64,000 nt of DNA from Catenaria anguillulae PL171 (lineage: Eukaryota > Blastocladiomycota > Blastocladiomycetes > Blastocladiales > Catenariaceae). The notes under the pieces were generated by a model. That model had not been told where the DNA came from. It worked only from the letters and a program-made list of their open reading frames with translations, and ran no database searches. A program made the position numbers and the translations under genes. Shown here in pieces: positions 1 through 10,436 of the stretch (positions are counted from its first letter, which is position 1; the number at the start of each line of letters is the position of its first letter). The stretch covers positions 124,001-188,000 of the forward strand of contig MCFL01000005.1 in assembly GCA_002102555.1 (NCBI GenBank). Direction: 5' to 3'.

Positions 1-1577
1 ATTCAACTTGCCTTGACATGTGCTGGTAGAGATCCCGGAGGTCAAGCGTCTCAAGGATTACAGTGGCTCGAAACCTCATTCCAAACTCGAATCACGTCGG
101 CCTACTCATATATTTACTTGCTTCTCGCAGCCACACAGTTGTCATTCTTGCAAGTCATGGGCCTCGGACTTTTCTTGCTCACATTTTTGGCCGTATGCAT
201 CATGACCGTGGTTCCATCGACCACGTCGCTTCTCTGGCTGTTTTTGGCAAGTCTAGTTCAGGATGTCTGCAAGGCCGCTATTGCATCGTATCAGAGGGAT
301 TTACTCGCCCGAGCTTGCTTTTTACTCGTCTCAACATATCAGTTGGACGGTGACCAAGTAAAAGACAAACTCGTCGTTCCTCCCGTGTTGCAACAACCCC
401 TTCCGCAATCGTCACCGGGATTGAGGCAACCCATCGAAGCCAACATTCCCGGCGAAACTTTTGCCACACGGACAACCGAGCCGTCTCCTAGCGTGTTGTC
501 ACGGGTACAATCGAACGAGTCAGCCCTGTTGCTAATGACCCAAGCTAAAATCCGTTCGCGTATCTTAGGCTGAAACGTCAGGAGCCTCAGGAACAGCGGC
601 GAGCAAGCCAAGCTCTCTCCTCGAGGAAGGCTCTGAACTCGCAACATCCTTTACCCCCAGTATGCCAACAAACAGCGTGCTCTGGTGGCCAAGGCACAAT
701 TTCAAGAAAATCCTTGCGTGGTTCAAGTCGAAATGGATCGCGATCATCTATCGGTTCCCCCAACCAGAAGACGAGGCCGCATACGTCGTGTATTACCGGA
801 AAAAGCTTGTCATGCGCTTTCGGGTGATGATGATTCTCAACGTGGTCAGCTCCATCATATCCATGCTCCTCATCTTTGCCGTCTATCAGTTCCTGGAGCC
901 CCTTGGCGATGGTGGCTGGTTGGATAATTGGGTCCTGACTGATGGTGTGGACGTTGGGGTTTGCTTGCTGCTCTTCTCTATCTTCAGAATCATTCGCCTC
1001 GACGTGGCGACAAGGATTGTCGAGGTGTCGGCGACTCTGTATGCGGCGGTGGCGATTATTCTTGCCTTTGCCAACAGCATGCGGCGAGGGGTCTTTCAGC
1101 ACGAGAATCGCGCAGCGACATTGGCACGATCCATCAGGTCTCTTGCAACAATTCGCAACGGTCTAACCAAATGACGTTCTTTTGCTGTAGATTGGGAATC
1201 ATCGCTGTCTTTTGACCATCTTCACACTCACCGCAATCCGGCTCCGACCTCGCATGCACTTTTCATTGCTGTGCCTCTTCATCTTCATGCTGGTCGTTGA
1301 GACGGTCACGTTTTACAAGCCAAGCCCCTACTTCACACTGGAGCTTCAAGGGATCGTTGACATGGGCACGCTCTTTGGGTCAGGATCGCTGTGCTTGCTC
1401 TTTGAAGCAGCTCAGCGCAAATACTTCTTGGCACGGAATCAGTACGCAATCGATGCGGCAAAGGCTGCTGCTGTGCGAATGGCGGACATGTCAAGTTCTG
1501 ATGACAGCGGGGCGATTCCGTACAAGGGCGTTGGAATGGACATGAAGAAGTTGTCCGCATCTATTGCCATTTTGTAA
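1..1577 (+). CDS. Multi-span membrane protein, unrecognised family, copy 1 (5' end cut by window edge)
   Basis: The frame is open from base 1 (IQLALTCAG...), so the start lies outside the window. Three blocks in different frames (1-573, about 582-1140, about 1191-1577) align in order with copy 2 at 3178-6536. Shared landmarks are LLLAATQ versus LLIAATS, TTSLLWLFLASL versus NSSLLWLLLGSL, GNHR...TAIRLRPRMH versus TNHR...TTLRLRPKVH, and the last span GSLCLLFEAAQRKYF versus VTLCLLFEISSRKYF. At least five or six hydrophobic spans are visible, with a basic linker before the second half. The frame changes near 560-590 and 1140-1190 could be short introns or one-base breaks; the second has no canonical donor that restores the frame, so the copy could be damaged. 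I do not recognise the family and assign no function; a sensory or transport role would be a guess. Confidence 0.6.
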
Positions 1578-1793
1578 AGATTGGTGAAAACATTTGGCTT
1601 TGTGTATACTCCATCCATGAGAGTCGCATTGCATTATTCCGGGCAACGACAGATTCCCGACCACTGCGAGCGAGGGGTACACATCATCAGCAATGGGAGC
1701 ATAAATCAGAAGGCTGTGGATTGAATACAGCGTGGGAGACGAATGGCGAGGAAAAAGAACAGACGAGCTCCAAAACAAATATAAACGGAACAT

Positions 1794-2095
1794 TTACGGA
1801 ATGCCGAATTGGGCGTACACGACCTCGGGTTTCGCGTATCCAAGACCGTACACTAACGCTTGACCCAGACTGTTGGGCGCAAGGACGGTAAGTTGTCGCT
1901 CGACCATCTGTGGAACGAAAGGCGCAGGTCGGCTGGCAGTGATGGGCGCCTCGTGAAAGGCCAACCGTTTGGCGTTTTCCCGCTCGGTGGAATCTCGTAG
2001 GCGCATCATGCCATGAATGTTGAAGCGTGGGAACACGACAGACCAAGCAGTTTCGCCAATGAACTCGATGATCTTGCAGTGGTCAACTATGTAAG
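1794..2095 (-). other. Open minus-strand frame, possible 3' coding remnant interrupted by a MITE
   Basis: On the minus strand the sequence stays open down to a stop at 1794, with a protein-like composition (IVDHCKIIEFIGETAW..., then MVERQLTVLAPN...). The frame is cut by the inverted-repeat element at 2096-2469. Removing that element together with one copy of its TA target joins the frame to about 60 further open bases at 2470-2530. No family is recognised and no upstream exons are evident. It may be the tail of a gene killed by the insertion, or a chance open frame. Confidence 0.25.
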
Positions 2096-2469
2096 TACAG
2101 TCGACTCTCGCCATAACCCCGGTCCACTTCCCCGGGGTTATGGCAAATCCGGGTTATGGAAAAAAGGATCGGCTATGCACGTGATCAAAATCGGCGTTCC
2201 TTAAGCTCGAGAGACACACCCGCGAGCACCGTGGGTGGCGGTGGAGAGCTGTTCAGGCCTGCTTGTTGGAACGATCCACAATCGACGGCCCACAATCGGG
2301 GTTATGGCCAATGGCCATTTGTTCAAGAAGTGTGTGCTTTTGAACGCAAACCCCAAACGGGGGTATGGCGAGTGGCGAAACGGTCGAAAATGCACGTTGT
2401 TTGCCCCAAATCGGAAGCCGATCAGGGTTATGGCAAAACCCAGCGTGGTTATGGCGAGAGTCGACTGTA
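2096..2469. mobile_element. MITE with pogo/Tigger-type terminal inverted repeats and TA target duplication
   Basis: The left end at 2096 reads TA then CAGTCGACTCTCGCCATAAC. The right end at about 2448-2469 is the exact reverse complement followed by TA. The element is 374 bp with the two TA dinucleotides and has no transposase frame. A TIR starting CAGT and an ACTCTCGC-type core flanked by TA is typical of pogo/Tigger (Tc1-mariner superfamily) elements. Inside, the word GGGTTATGGC or near versions recur at about 2134, 2151, 2297, 2359, 2425 and 2447, extending the TIR theme. A degraded pogo-type transposase lies at 53.4-54.3 kb, so mobilisation in trans is plausible. Confidence 0.8.
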
Positions 2470-2524
2470 TGTAGATCAGGCATCATCGGTGATGCTCCTC
2501 CGATCCAACTCAACGATCTCACCT

Positions 2525-2762
2525 CTCGAATAATACATAAGTGCCCCTGCTCACTGCATGGACACTCTCTTGCGCTTCTTTCTCTCCAGAATCATTCGCT
2601 TGGGCGTGGCGACATGGATACTCGAAGCGATAGAAACCTTGTCTGCCGCAGTGGCGATTGCTCTTGCACGTTTTCAACCAGCCGCATGCGACTAGCCCGA
2701 GGGCTCGAAGAAGACTCATTCAGCACACGAACCGTGCCTGCCACCATGAATCCCATGAAATG
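2525..2762 (+). pseudogene. Decayed fragment of the multi-span membrane family
   Basis: In one frame this reads RIIRLGVATWILEAIETLSAA followed by VAIALA, which matches RIIRLDVATRIVEVSATLYAA followed by VAIILA at 985-1075 of copy 1. Similarity continues at the DNA level through the words around 2685-2725 (the CATGCG and CAGCACACGA region against CATGCGGCG and CAGCACGAGA). In-frame stops follow, so this is a broken partial copy lying between two longer copies of the same family. It records at least one further duplication at this locus. From 2763 to 3177 I see no other gene. Confidence 0.6.
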
Positions 2763-3177
2763 ACTCCCACGTTTTCTGGACTGGAAAAAATGCCCAATTG
2801 TGCGTTTAATCGGTTGAAACTTGAAGGTACACCCGTGGGCGCTAGCCGGGAGGAATCCTTGACTCCATCAACACAGTCGGCGACAAAGTCAGGTGTCGAG
2901 TTTTGGCGACAGCGGAGCCATGTTGGAAATGGTATTGGAATGGGCATTTATCGCCATTTAGAAAAGTTTGGTGAGGACTTGCGATTTTCGTATATTGAAA
3001 TAAAAAACGACCTTATTTCCACTGTCCCTGCCGCAGTGGTGCGAGCCGTTTAAGTACATACCCATGTGTCAAATCATGTTGGAACATGTTTGCATGTTGG
3101 AGAACTCGAAATCGAACGGGTTCCCAGATGTCGACGCCGCAGACACATGAAATCGGAAAAGGAGTTGCATCTGTTAC

Positions 3178-6100
3178 ATGACTCCGCCAGTTTGCACTTC
3201 GATGCACAGCGAACAAAAGACCGCGGTCATTAGACTTTCCTCTTCACAGAATACATGTACAGCACTCCACTTACTCGTCGGAACATTCACCATCATGCAC
3301 ACAATTGGCCAAGCCACCGAGATTTTCCTTCAAGCAGACCAAGGAGCTCCTCATCTCATACAGGCAATTCGCAATACACCGATCAATGTTGTTGTCTTTG
3401 ATTCAGAACCGACCATAACTGAGACTCCCCTCAATCTGCCGCAACGTGCTGCCAACGAAGGAATCGCAGTCAGCCTGAAGCCCCCCTCCATCCCTGTTCC
3501 CGCTCGTAATGAGGATCATGGCGATGGTAGCAGCCTGCCTTTGCTCGATCATGGTCACATTCAACCAGCGTTCAGAGAGAGGGCCAGTTCGCACCATGCC
3601 GGAACTTCGATGACCGCAAAACCTGGCCCTAGCAGCTCTCTCAATAGGGCACCACCAGTCCGTCACGTTGTATTCTCTTCGAATTCAACGGAAATCGTTG
3701 ACCGCCACGTCACATTTTCCCTGTCTGTGACGGAAAGAACTGTTGAAGCTGCGCAAGCACGAAATGAAAGCTCACTTCCAGTGAAACCGGGGGGGCAAAT
3801 TTCATCTCCGCCCAGTTCCGTCCCGGTCGCATTAACGGCGCAATCAACCAGTACCCACGTTCTGGACTTGTGCAATAATCGTGAGAGCCTATCATCTTCA
3901 CTATTTGCGACGCCAGCTCAATCGCTTCACAGCCTTGAGTCATCCACTTCTGGCCAAGCGAGCAGTGGATCGACACATGTACCACCGCCGGTTCAAGTAC
4001 ATCCCATAGGCGCTTCCGAGACAGTGCCGAGTCATGACGATCCCCTCCACGTGCCACACAGTGACAATGGACAAGCACAAGATGCCGCCGAGCTCGATGA
4101 TTGCGAACCGCCGCGGCCATCAGTTTCGCCTGAGCAAGAGCCCAATCCGTTTCGTCGCGGCGTCACCCAGCTTTTTGGCTCCCTGGCTGGCCTTGGTGCT
4201 ATACCCGAAGCCAGCATGTCACCCGTCACGTTAAAGTTTCGAGATGCCGTCCTTGAAGAACGCTTTATGCTCTTCAGCGCTCGATTATCAGAATACCCGA
4301 TGTTCCTCTTCTCGTGGGCCATTTCGGTACCAGTGGTTGCGCAAATGCTCATGATATCGCGCTCCCTATCGGCCTATAGTACCATCATGCAAGGCTGCCC
4401 CACGATTCGTGGAACTTGCTACGAGTGCCAGCATGTCATCTTTTACTGGGTAGCGCTTCTGACGGCCACCTTGTTTCTTCTGCTGTTCACATCGCGAAAG
4501 CGCCGCTCATGGGAACGCCAGCGGCGCCATGTGCTTTATTCTTTCATCTTTGCCGGGTTTGTCGCCAGTCATCTTGGCGGCACCGTGTGCGGCGGTCTGT
4601 GCAGAATCGGCCAAGACCCGGGTGCTAAAGTGCTGGTCGACTCGACTTTGGATCTTTCGCTGGCCTGTGGAACCGAAGTCCCTCTCCAGGTCCTCGAATC
4701 GCTTAAATGGCTCGAGGCGAGCTTGGAAACGCGTACAACGGCTGCATCCGCGTACATGTTCTTGCTCATTGCTGCAACGAGCCTACCCATGCACAGTGCG
4801 GTACTGATGGGCGTGTCACTTCTGGTCCTTCTGACACTGTGTTACGCTATACTAGTTCCGTCCAACTCGTCGCTGTTGTGGCTGCTGCTCGGCTCGCTCA
4901 TTCACGATACCATCAAGGCGGCGTTTGCATTGTACCAACGAGAGGCCCTCATTCGCGTCTCATTTCTGCTGGCAGCGCAAGAGTCGCCGTTTCTGCGGGT
5001 CACTGAAAAACAGTCCCAGTATGGCGGGACCTTACCCAATGGGATTTCGAACGTAGCCGTGAGTCTCGCTTTCTTGCTGCAGCCATTACCGACATTGCAG
5101 AGGCGAGGCATGTGGGGCGGCAAGTCGACCATGCGTGTGGGAATGCGCTCGCGGAAGGCATCCACATTCTCTGTTCCAGGTGGGTTGCGGCTTCAGCCGC
5201 CAGCAGCTTCTGGCTCAACTCCCCGCGAGCGTTTGTTCCTTACGCCCAAATCGGCCGCTGATAGCAGCCGTTTTCTGGCAGCAGGAAGCGGTGACGACGA
5301 GATGGCGGCATCCCCGAAGTTTTCGAGAAGCCGGTTCCAATCTTTGCACGGTTCGGCTCTCCACTTTGCTTGCTTGAAACCGAGTCCTGTCAGACGTTTG
5401 CGAATTTCTGACGTTTGTGTAACGCAGCTACACCGGTTGCCTCAACATCATTGTTTCGCACCATTGCGACAGGCGCCGGGACCAGCAACGCCAAATCAGA
5501 TGCCCTATTGGCGACTTCCTCCTTGGCTTTCCCTCCTTTGCCCAAGACACTTGATAGAGAAGTAGCACCGAGCACACACATGCCGCTCCCACGTCCGTCC
5601 GTTTCTGATCCTGTTCCCGTCACCGTGACCCAATTCTCGGACCTGCTCGCTCAAATCCCAACCAATATCATCGACCCGGCATCACTCGACCCGTCCGACG
5701 TACCCATTGAACCGGCCAAGGCCCGCATTTCAAAGAAATTGCGCAACATTGCAAACAGCATCTACTTGTTTGTCTTGTCGCAACTGGCCCTCGTTTCGTA
5801 CCAATTCCCGACGGCCGAACAAGAGCTCGCATATCACGCCTTTTACCTGCGTAATCTGCTCGGGCGGATCCGGGTCACCCTCGCGCTCAGCGTCATTTCG
5901 TCGGGTCTGTCGTTCAGCTTGCTTGCCGTCATTCGCACGAGCATGTCCGGGTTTTCAACCAGCACGGCTTCGTGGTGGCTCAACCAATGGATAGCCGGGT
6001 CCGACGGCCGCGACACACTCGTTTCGGTGGGCGTACTGCTTGTCGTGCTCGCTGTGCCGCAATTACCCTGGACACGCACGTTGCCGTCGTCGCGGCGGCG

Positions 6101-6536
6101 CTGGATCGAACTTGTTGCCGTCCTGTACGCAATAGCCATCATGTCGCTCGCAAAGACGTCCGACATTGTGGTGCATCAGGCACGGTCCGCCACGGCTGAT
6201 CGCGCAGGCATTCAAATCACAAACCATCGTGTTGTGCATTCCCTCTTTACGCTCACCACGCTTCGGCTACGGCCAAAGGTGCACCTGTCGATTCTCGCGG
6301 GCGCGTTTATTGCGGCCGTGATTGAGCTGGGCGTGTTTTGGAACTCACCGGTCTTGGGCGAGCGTGCACGCGTTCACTCGATTGTGGCCATTGGGACAAT
6401 TATGGGGTCGGTGACGCTGTGCTTGTTGTTTGAGATTAGCAGCCGCAAGTACTTTTGGCTGAAGGAGGTTGTGGGACAGGGTAACGGGACGTTGGATACG
6501 AGTCACCGTGCGCCTATCGATGTGGAAAATGAATAA
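3178..6536 (+). CDS. Multi-span membrane protein, unrecognised family, copy 2
   Basis: The first frame runs from ATG 3178 to about 5400; the second continues to the stop at 6536. The first about 350 residues are Ser/Pro-rich and probably disordered. Hydrophobic spans follow at about 4290-4360, 4440-4490, 4540-4610, 4755-4860 and 4870-4930, then a second disordered linker, then spans at about 5870-5940, 6020-6070, 6110-6160, 6290-6345 and 6380-6440. The C-terminus ends shortly after SSRKYFWLKE. The halves sit in different frames and must join near 5290-5430 by a short intron or a one-base break. Paired cysteines in GCPTIRGTCYECQH and CGGLCRIG suggest a disulphide-bonded loop. Two more copies lie upstream. 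The family is not recognised; an N-terminal membrane module of a signalling enzyme was considered, but no enzyme domain follows. Confidence 0.65.
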
Positions 6537-6641
6537 ACAAATCTGCACGGGTTTGGGATACCAAAATACTGTAGTGGATCCTCTGCTCCAATACATTGCG
6601 GTAGTCCATCACAAGTCACACATCATTGTTGAGTGGACGGG

Positions 6642-7412
6642 TTACAGGACGCGCTTGACTTCAAAGAAGTGCTTGAGGTAGTACACTTGGAACATGCACA
6701 CGCCAACGAGGACGGCGGTTTGGAACAGGCCCCAGGTGGTGACACGGCCATTGACGGCTTCAGCGGCTAGATAAATATAATAAGTGTTCATCAGACACAG
6801 GCATTCGTCAAAGTGAAAAAAAAAGAGGAGAAACCAAGAAAATGGCGAGCGGATGTATGTACCATCACGATGCTGGCGCTCGCGAATGACAACAAATTGC
6901 TGCTCCTCCTTGATGGCGTGAATGTCCCTGGCGAGCTCGTTGACAACGTCCATGACAGGATCCACGATCGCTACCAAACACACAAAGTTGAGTCCTTGCA
7001 GAGGGACCTGGCAGGTATAGGGCGCAAGCATACCCTTTGGATCTGACGGAGGCTTATCGGCGCCAAACACGGCAAACTGGACCGTCTTTTCATGTTGCGA
7101 ACTCATCTGGTTGGAAAAGCAGTACGTGTACTTGCCCTCGGTCTTTGGCTGGAACGTGTAAGTGCCCGTCGATTCCTTGTTGATGATATGCAGGATCCCC
7201 TGCGACGGGTCAGACACCCAAAAGTCAATGTCGAGGTTGCCGCCATCGCCCACTTGGTACGTGATGGTGACGGATTGGCCCACGACAAGGTCTTCGAAAA
7301 AGCATTGGTTCTCGTAGGGCGGAACGCGGATGGTCAGGCAGGATGCCAGGTAAGGAACCAGGGTCACGAGGAGAAGAATTGCGGAGGCTAGTGTGGATCG
7401 GCTGAGAATCAT
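6642..7412 (-). CDS. EMP24: p24 family cargo receptor, Emp24/TMED2 (beta) type
   Basis: This is a type I membrane protein of COPII/COPI vesicles that sorts cargo between ER and Golgi. Two introns are inferred: 6971-7033 (GTATGC...TAG) and about 6767-6862 (GTACAT...TAG). Splicing gives about 203 residues, the normal size. An N-terminal signal (MILSRSTLASAILLLV) precedes a GOLD domain with the paired cysteines NQCFFED and YTYCFSNQM. A coiled stretch (VMDVVNELARDIHAIKEEQQF, then RERQHRD) comes next, then a C-terminal span and the cytosolic tail YYLKHFFEVKRVL, which fits the beta (Emp24) tail with its aromatic and basic sorting residues. The ATG at 7412 is chosen because the signal peptide begins there. 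It is divergent from the LYR-protein gene at 7872. Confidence 0.9.
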   Translation of the reverse strand: MILSRSTLASAILLLVTLVPYLASCLTIRVPPYENQCFFEDLVVGQSVTITYQVGDGGNLDIDFWVSDPSQGILHIINKESTGTYTFQPKTEGKYTYCFSNQMSSQHEKTVQFAVFGADKPPSDPKGMLAPYTCQVPLQGLNFVCLVAIVDPVMDVVNELARDIHAIKEEQQFVVIRERQHRDGTYIRSPFSWFLLFFFHFDECLCLMNTYYIYLAAEAVNGRVTTWGLFQTAVLVGVCMFQVYYLKHFFEVKRVL

Positions 7413-7871
7413 GGTGACTTGTGTGCGTCTGTATTGCATGGCTGTCGAGTTGTGAGCGCAGCCTTGGGTTGGATTGATGGGAGCGGGGCGCGTGCGACTG
7501 CTACCACCAGACGGCATGCGGCGGCGTGGCCCCAATCCGGACATGAAGGGTGACGGTATGGTACATTTCAGAGTGTGCAGTAACCCATTTCAAGCATGTG
7601 TGACATTGCATTCGATAACTTTGACTGTTCTCTGGCCAATCCGGCGCCCATTCTCGTTTCGCCGCGACAGGGTGATCGCCACCGGCCGTCGATTCGACGT
7701 TCAACTTGTGCCGATGCCACGTGTCTGTCATCTCACAATTGTCCGCACCTTTGCCTCTCCAGTCTTCCCCTTCTCTCTTTGCATGTCAGATCAATTGCAT
7801 GTCCATGTAATCCCTAATCTACGCATTCCTCAACACCATCCACTCGGTCTCGCTTCCGCATACACACAACC
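7413..7871. promoter_or_regulatory. Shared upstream region of EMP24 and SDHAF1-like gene
   Basis: This is a 459-bp gap between two divergent start codons. It is pyrimidine-rich just before the plus-strand start (CTCTCCAGTCTTCCCCTTCTCTC near 7755, in two blocks). No tRNA or repeat is seen. It is assigned as a promoter region from gene layout only. Confidence 0.4.
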
Positions 7872-8117
7872 ATGGCCACCCGTCACTCTGGTCTGCAACT
7901 CCAAGTCATCAAGCTGTACCGGCAAAGCCTGGTCGCGGCAAAGGCCAAGCCGCCCCAGTACCGCGACAACTGGATCCGGTTTGTCCGCTCGGAATTCGCA
8001 AAGAACCGCAGCGTTAGCCCAAAGGACTTTAACACGATCGAGTACCTTGTGCGGTGGGGCAACAGCCGGTTGAACACGCTCAAAAATCCGTCGATTCAAA
8101 ACATTTCATCCATGTGA
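7872..8117 (+). CDS. LYR-motif succinate dehydrogenase assembly factor, SDHAF1/Sdh6-like
   Basis: This is an 81-residue protein without introns. It begins MATRHSGLQLQVIKLYRQSL, with the LYR tripeptide at residues 15-17, and ends with the conserved block IEYLVRWGNSRLNTLKN. That layout (RHSGLQ...LYR...F...IEYL.R.G...L..L) is characteristic of SDHAF1, the mitochondrial matrix chaperone that helps insert Fe-S clusters into the iron-sulphur subunit of complex II. Size and both motifs match the family. The N-terminus is basic and amphipathic, compatible with mitochondrial import. Other short LYR proteins are the alternative, but the IEYLVRWG block favours SDHAF1. Confidence 0.88.
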   Translation: MATRHSGLQLQVIKLYRQSLVAAKAKPPQYRDNWIRFVRSEFAKNRSVSPKDFNTIEYLVRWGNSRLNTLKNPSIQNISSM

Positions 8118-9281
8118 GCCGTCTTCCGCCCGGTTGGGCTCGTCAATCGGGTGGGTTGGGTCCAAGGTGGCGGTCGGCAGATTGTGGATACCTCCCGGAG
8201 TTGTTGGGAGACGTGGTTCAGGTGTAAGACGAGGAGACGCCGGTGAGCGCTTGGGTGGCTGATTTTGTCTGTTGTCGTTCGGTGGTGGGAGCTCGGTGAT
8301 GTGGGCTTCGATGTGGGCTTCAGGAGGAGGACCCACGTTGGCAGGCCGCTTCCTCGTGAGACTTGAATGCCAAGCCAGAGTGAAGCCTCAGGGTTATGGC
8401 CTTTGCTATCCTGACTTTTCATACAACGTGACCAAATTGGTTGGATCAGTTGCTTTTCGAATGCACCCCGGCGTAGGTAGCCTTAAGTCATGCCAAAGTC
8501 ATGCTACCGATTATTTGTATATGTCTTGATTGCCGTCAACCTTGGAGCTGGAAACAACTCGAAAGAACAGAAGAGTCGCCGTGGAAGCCTTCTAGAATGG
8601 CCGCTGGTCACGTGCAGAGATAGTGATAGGAGCAAACACGGATGCATGGCGATCGGATCATCAGATGAGATGGGCGAGCTGTGGAGTGGGTGATGTCGAT
8701 GGGCCGCCGATAAGTCGGCAACGGCGGTGACGGCCAACATGTGTATTGACACTGAACCAAACGATTTGGCCCTCTTTGCCACCCCACGACGTATACGCTG
8801 TCGCCCGACCGGATACCGTACCGTGACCGTACTGACCCTTGGACCGCCTTTCTCCTCTGGTGCGATCTCACCCGCCAACCCAACCAGAACATGTACATGC
8901 AAGGGCATGCGCCCAGCAACTCTTCACATCTGTGAGGGCCGATCGGGATGCCGACGGGATGGCGAGATTGCCAACCAACATGCCACAGACCAATGCGGCC
9001 CGCCTGGACTGCCGCCATGCGGCCGAATGCGCCTCGTGCTGGGCCTTTGGTGTTGGTTGCAATTCTCTCCCGATCCGGCAAGTTGATGCCGGGCGACCAT
9101 GCGATCCAATGCATTTGTCCAACCTCCCCACTGGGACCCGAGTGACTCCTCCAACGACGACTGACCTCGTGTGCTCCTTCCTGCTGTCTTTTGCCTGTGT
9201 ATTCATGTTCATTCGGTTCCTTCATCGACACTCGACAACCCTCGTCATCGGTTGCGACATTTCCAGTTCCCATCCATCACC
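8118..9281. other. Intergenic region without recognisable gene
   Basis: This is 1.16 kb between the LYR gene and IDH1. Several long open frames on both strands show no recognisable domain or family motif. One GGGTTATGGC word occurs at about 8393, the same word that is repeated inside the MITE at 2.1-2.5 kb. The last about 150 bp before 9282 are pyrimidine-rich and presumably hold the IDH1 promoter and leader. Confidence 0.4.
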
Positions 9282-10436
9282 ATGCTCGCCGCGCTCTCCA
9301 CCAAGGCCGCTTCCCGCGTCGCCACTGCCTCGTCGTCCCGTGCGTTCGGCTCGCTTGGCTCAAAGTTTGCCCTTTCTGATGCCGCCGAGTACGAGCCCAA
9401 GCTCACAAAGTACGCCGGCACGTACACGGTGACCTTGATCCCCGGTGATGGTGTTGGTACCGAAATGGCCAACTCTGTCAAGTCTGTGTTTGCCGCTGCC
9501 CAAGCGCCCGTCGAGTTTGACCAGTACAATGTGACTGGCGAGACGGGCAAGACGGACCCGACGCTACTCAAGGCGGCCGTCGACTCGCTCAAGCGCAACC
9601 GCGTGGGGCTCAAGGGCATTCTTTACACGCCCGTGTCCATGTACGGCGTGCCCTCGCTCAACGTGTCGATGCGCAAGGACCTCGACATTTACGCCTCGGT
9701 GTCGCTCGTGCGTAAAGTGCCCGGCTTCCACCCGCCCCACACCCCGGTCCACAAGGGCAACGTTGACTTTGTGATTATTCGTGAAAACACCGAGGGCGAG
9801 TACGCTGGTCTCGAGCACCAATCTTACCCGGGCGTGGTCGAATCGCTCAAAGTGGTGACGCGCGCAAAGTCGGAGCGCATTGCCCGGTTTGCCTTTGATT
9901 TCGCTGTGCGCAACGGCCGCAAGAAGGTCACGTGCGTGCACAAGGCCAACATCATGAAGCTCGGCGATGGTTTGTTCCTCAACACGTGCAAGGCCGTGGC
10001 CAAGGAGTACGAGGCCAAGGGCATCCAGTTCCAGGACATGATTGTCGACAACACAGCCATGCAGCTTGTTGCCAAGCCCCAGCAGTTTGACGTGATGGTC
10101 ATGGGTAACTTGTACGGTAACATTGCCTCCAACATTGGTGCCGCGCTTGTCGGCGGACCGGGCATTGTGCCCGGCGCCAACATTGGCCGCGACTATGCCA
10201 TCTTTGAGCCCGGATGCCGTCACGTCGGCAAGGACATTGAGGGCCGCAACGTGGCCAACCCGTCGGCCTTGCTCTTGTCGTCCGTCTTGTTGTTGCGTCA
10301 CTTGCACTTGGACGAGCACGCCGATCGCATTTCGCATGCCGTCTACAAGGCCTTGCAGGATGGTGTCCGGACCCCCGATATGGGCGGCACCGCCTCCACC
10401 ACCGACTTCACGGCCGCCGTCATCAAGAACTTGTAA
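9282..10436 (+). CDS. IDH1: NAD-dependent isocitrate dehydrogenase, subunit 1 (regulatory), mitochondrial
   Basis: This 384-residue, intron-free protein is a subunit of the mitochondrial enzyme that oxidises isocitrate to 2-oxoglutarate in the TCA cycle. The first about 35 residues (Ala/Ser/Arg-rich, MLAALSTKAASRVATASSSR) form a matrix-targeting presequence. Family motifs in order are TLIPGDGVGTEM, LNVSMRKDLDIYA, IRENTEGEYAGLEH, GVVESLKV, AVRNGRKKVTCVHKANIMKL, IVDNTAMQ, NIGAALVGGPG and FEPGCRHVGKDIEG. The loop pattern (DNTAMQLVAKPQQFD, SMRKDLDIYA) resembles the regulatory Idh1 subunit more than catalytic Idh2. The ATG at 9282 is chosen because the presequence starts there; the frame is open further upstream, but that part is unlikely to be translated. 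No catalytic-subunit partner is in this window. Confidence 0.95.
   Translation: MLAALSTKAASRVATASSSRAFGSLGSKFALSDAAEYEPKLTKYAGTYTVTLIPGDGVGTEMANSVKSVFAAAQAPVEFDQYNVTGETGKTDPTLLKAAVDSLKRNRVGLKGILYTPVSMYGVPSLNVSMRKDLDIYASVSLVRKVPGFHPPHTPVHKGNVDFVIIRENTEGEYAGLEHQSYPGVVESLKVVTRAKSERIARFAFDFAVRNGRKKVTCVHKANIMKLGDGLFLNTCKAVAKEYEAKGIQFQDMIVDNTAMQLVAKPQQFDVMVMGNLYGNIASNIGAALVGGPGIVPGANIGRDYAIFEPGCRHVGKDIEGRNVANPSALLLSSVLLLRHLHLDEHADRISHAVYKALQDGVRTPDMGGTASTTDFTAAVIKNL

Noticed and set aside
2013-2533. Peptide with repeated GYG motifs
   Set aside because: The repeats are the GGTTATGG words of the MITE read in frame, not a protein gene.
5396-5427. 32-nt intron joining the halves of membrane protein copy 2
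   Set aside because: It restores the frame but is implausibly short; longer options and a one-base break are equally possible, so no intron was called.
8608-9273. Minus-strand frame of 221 codons upstream of IDH1
   Set aside because: Overlaps open frames on both strands, has no signal, span or motif, and sits where the IDH1 promoter should be.
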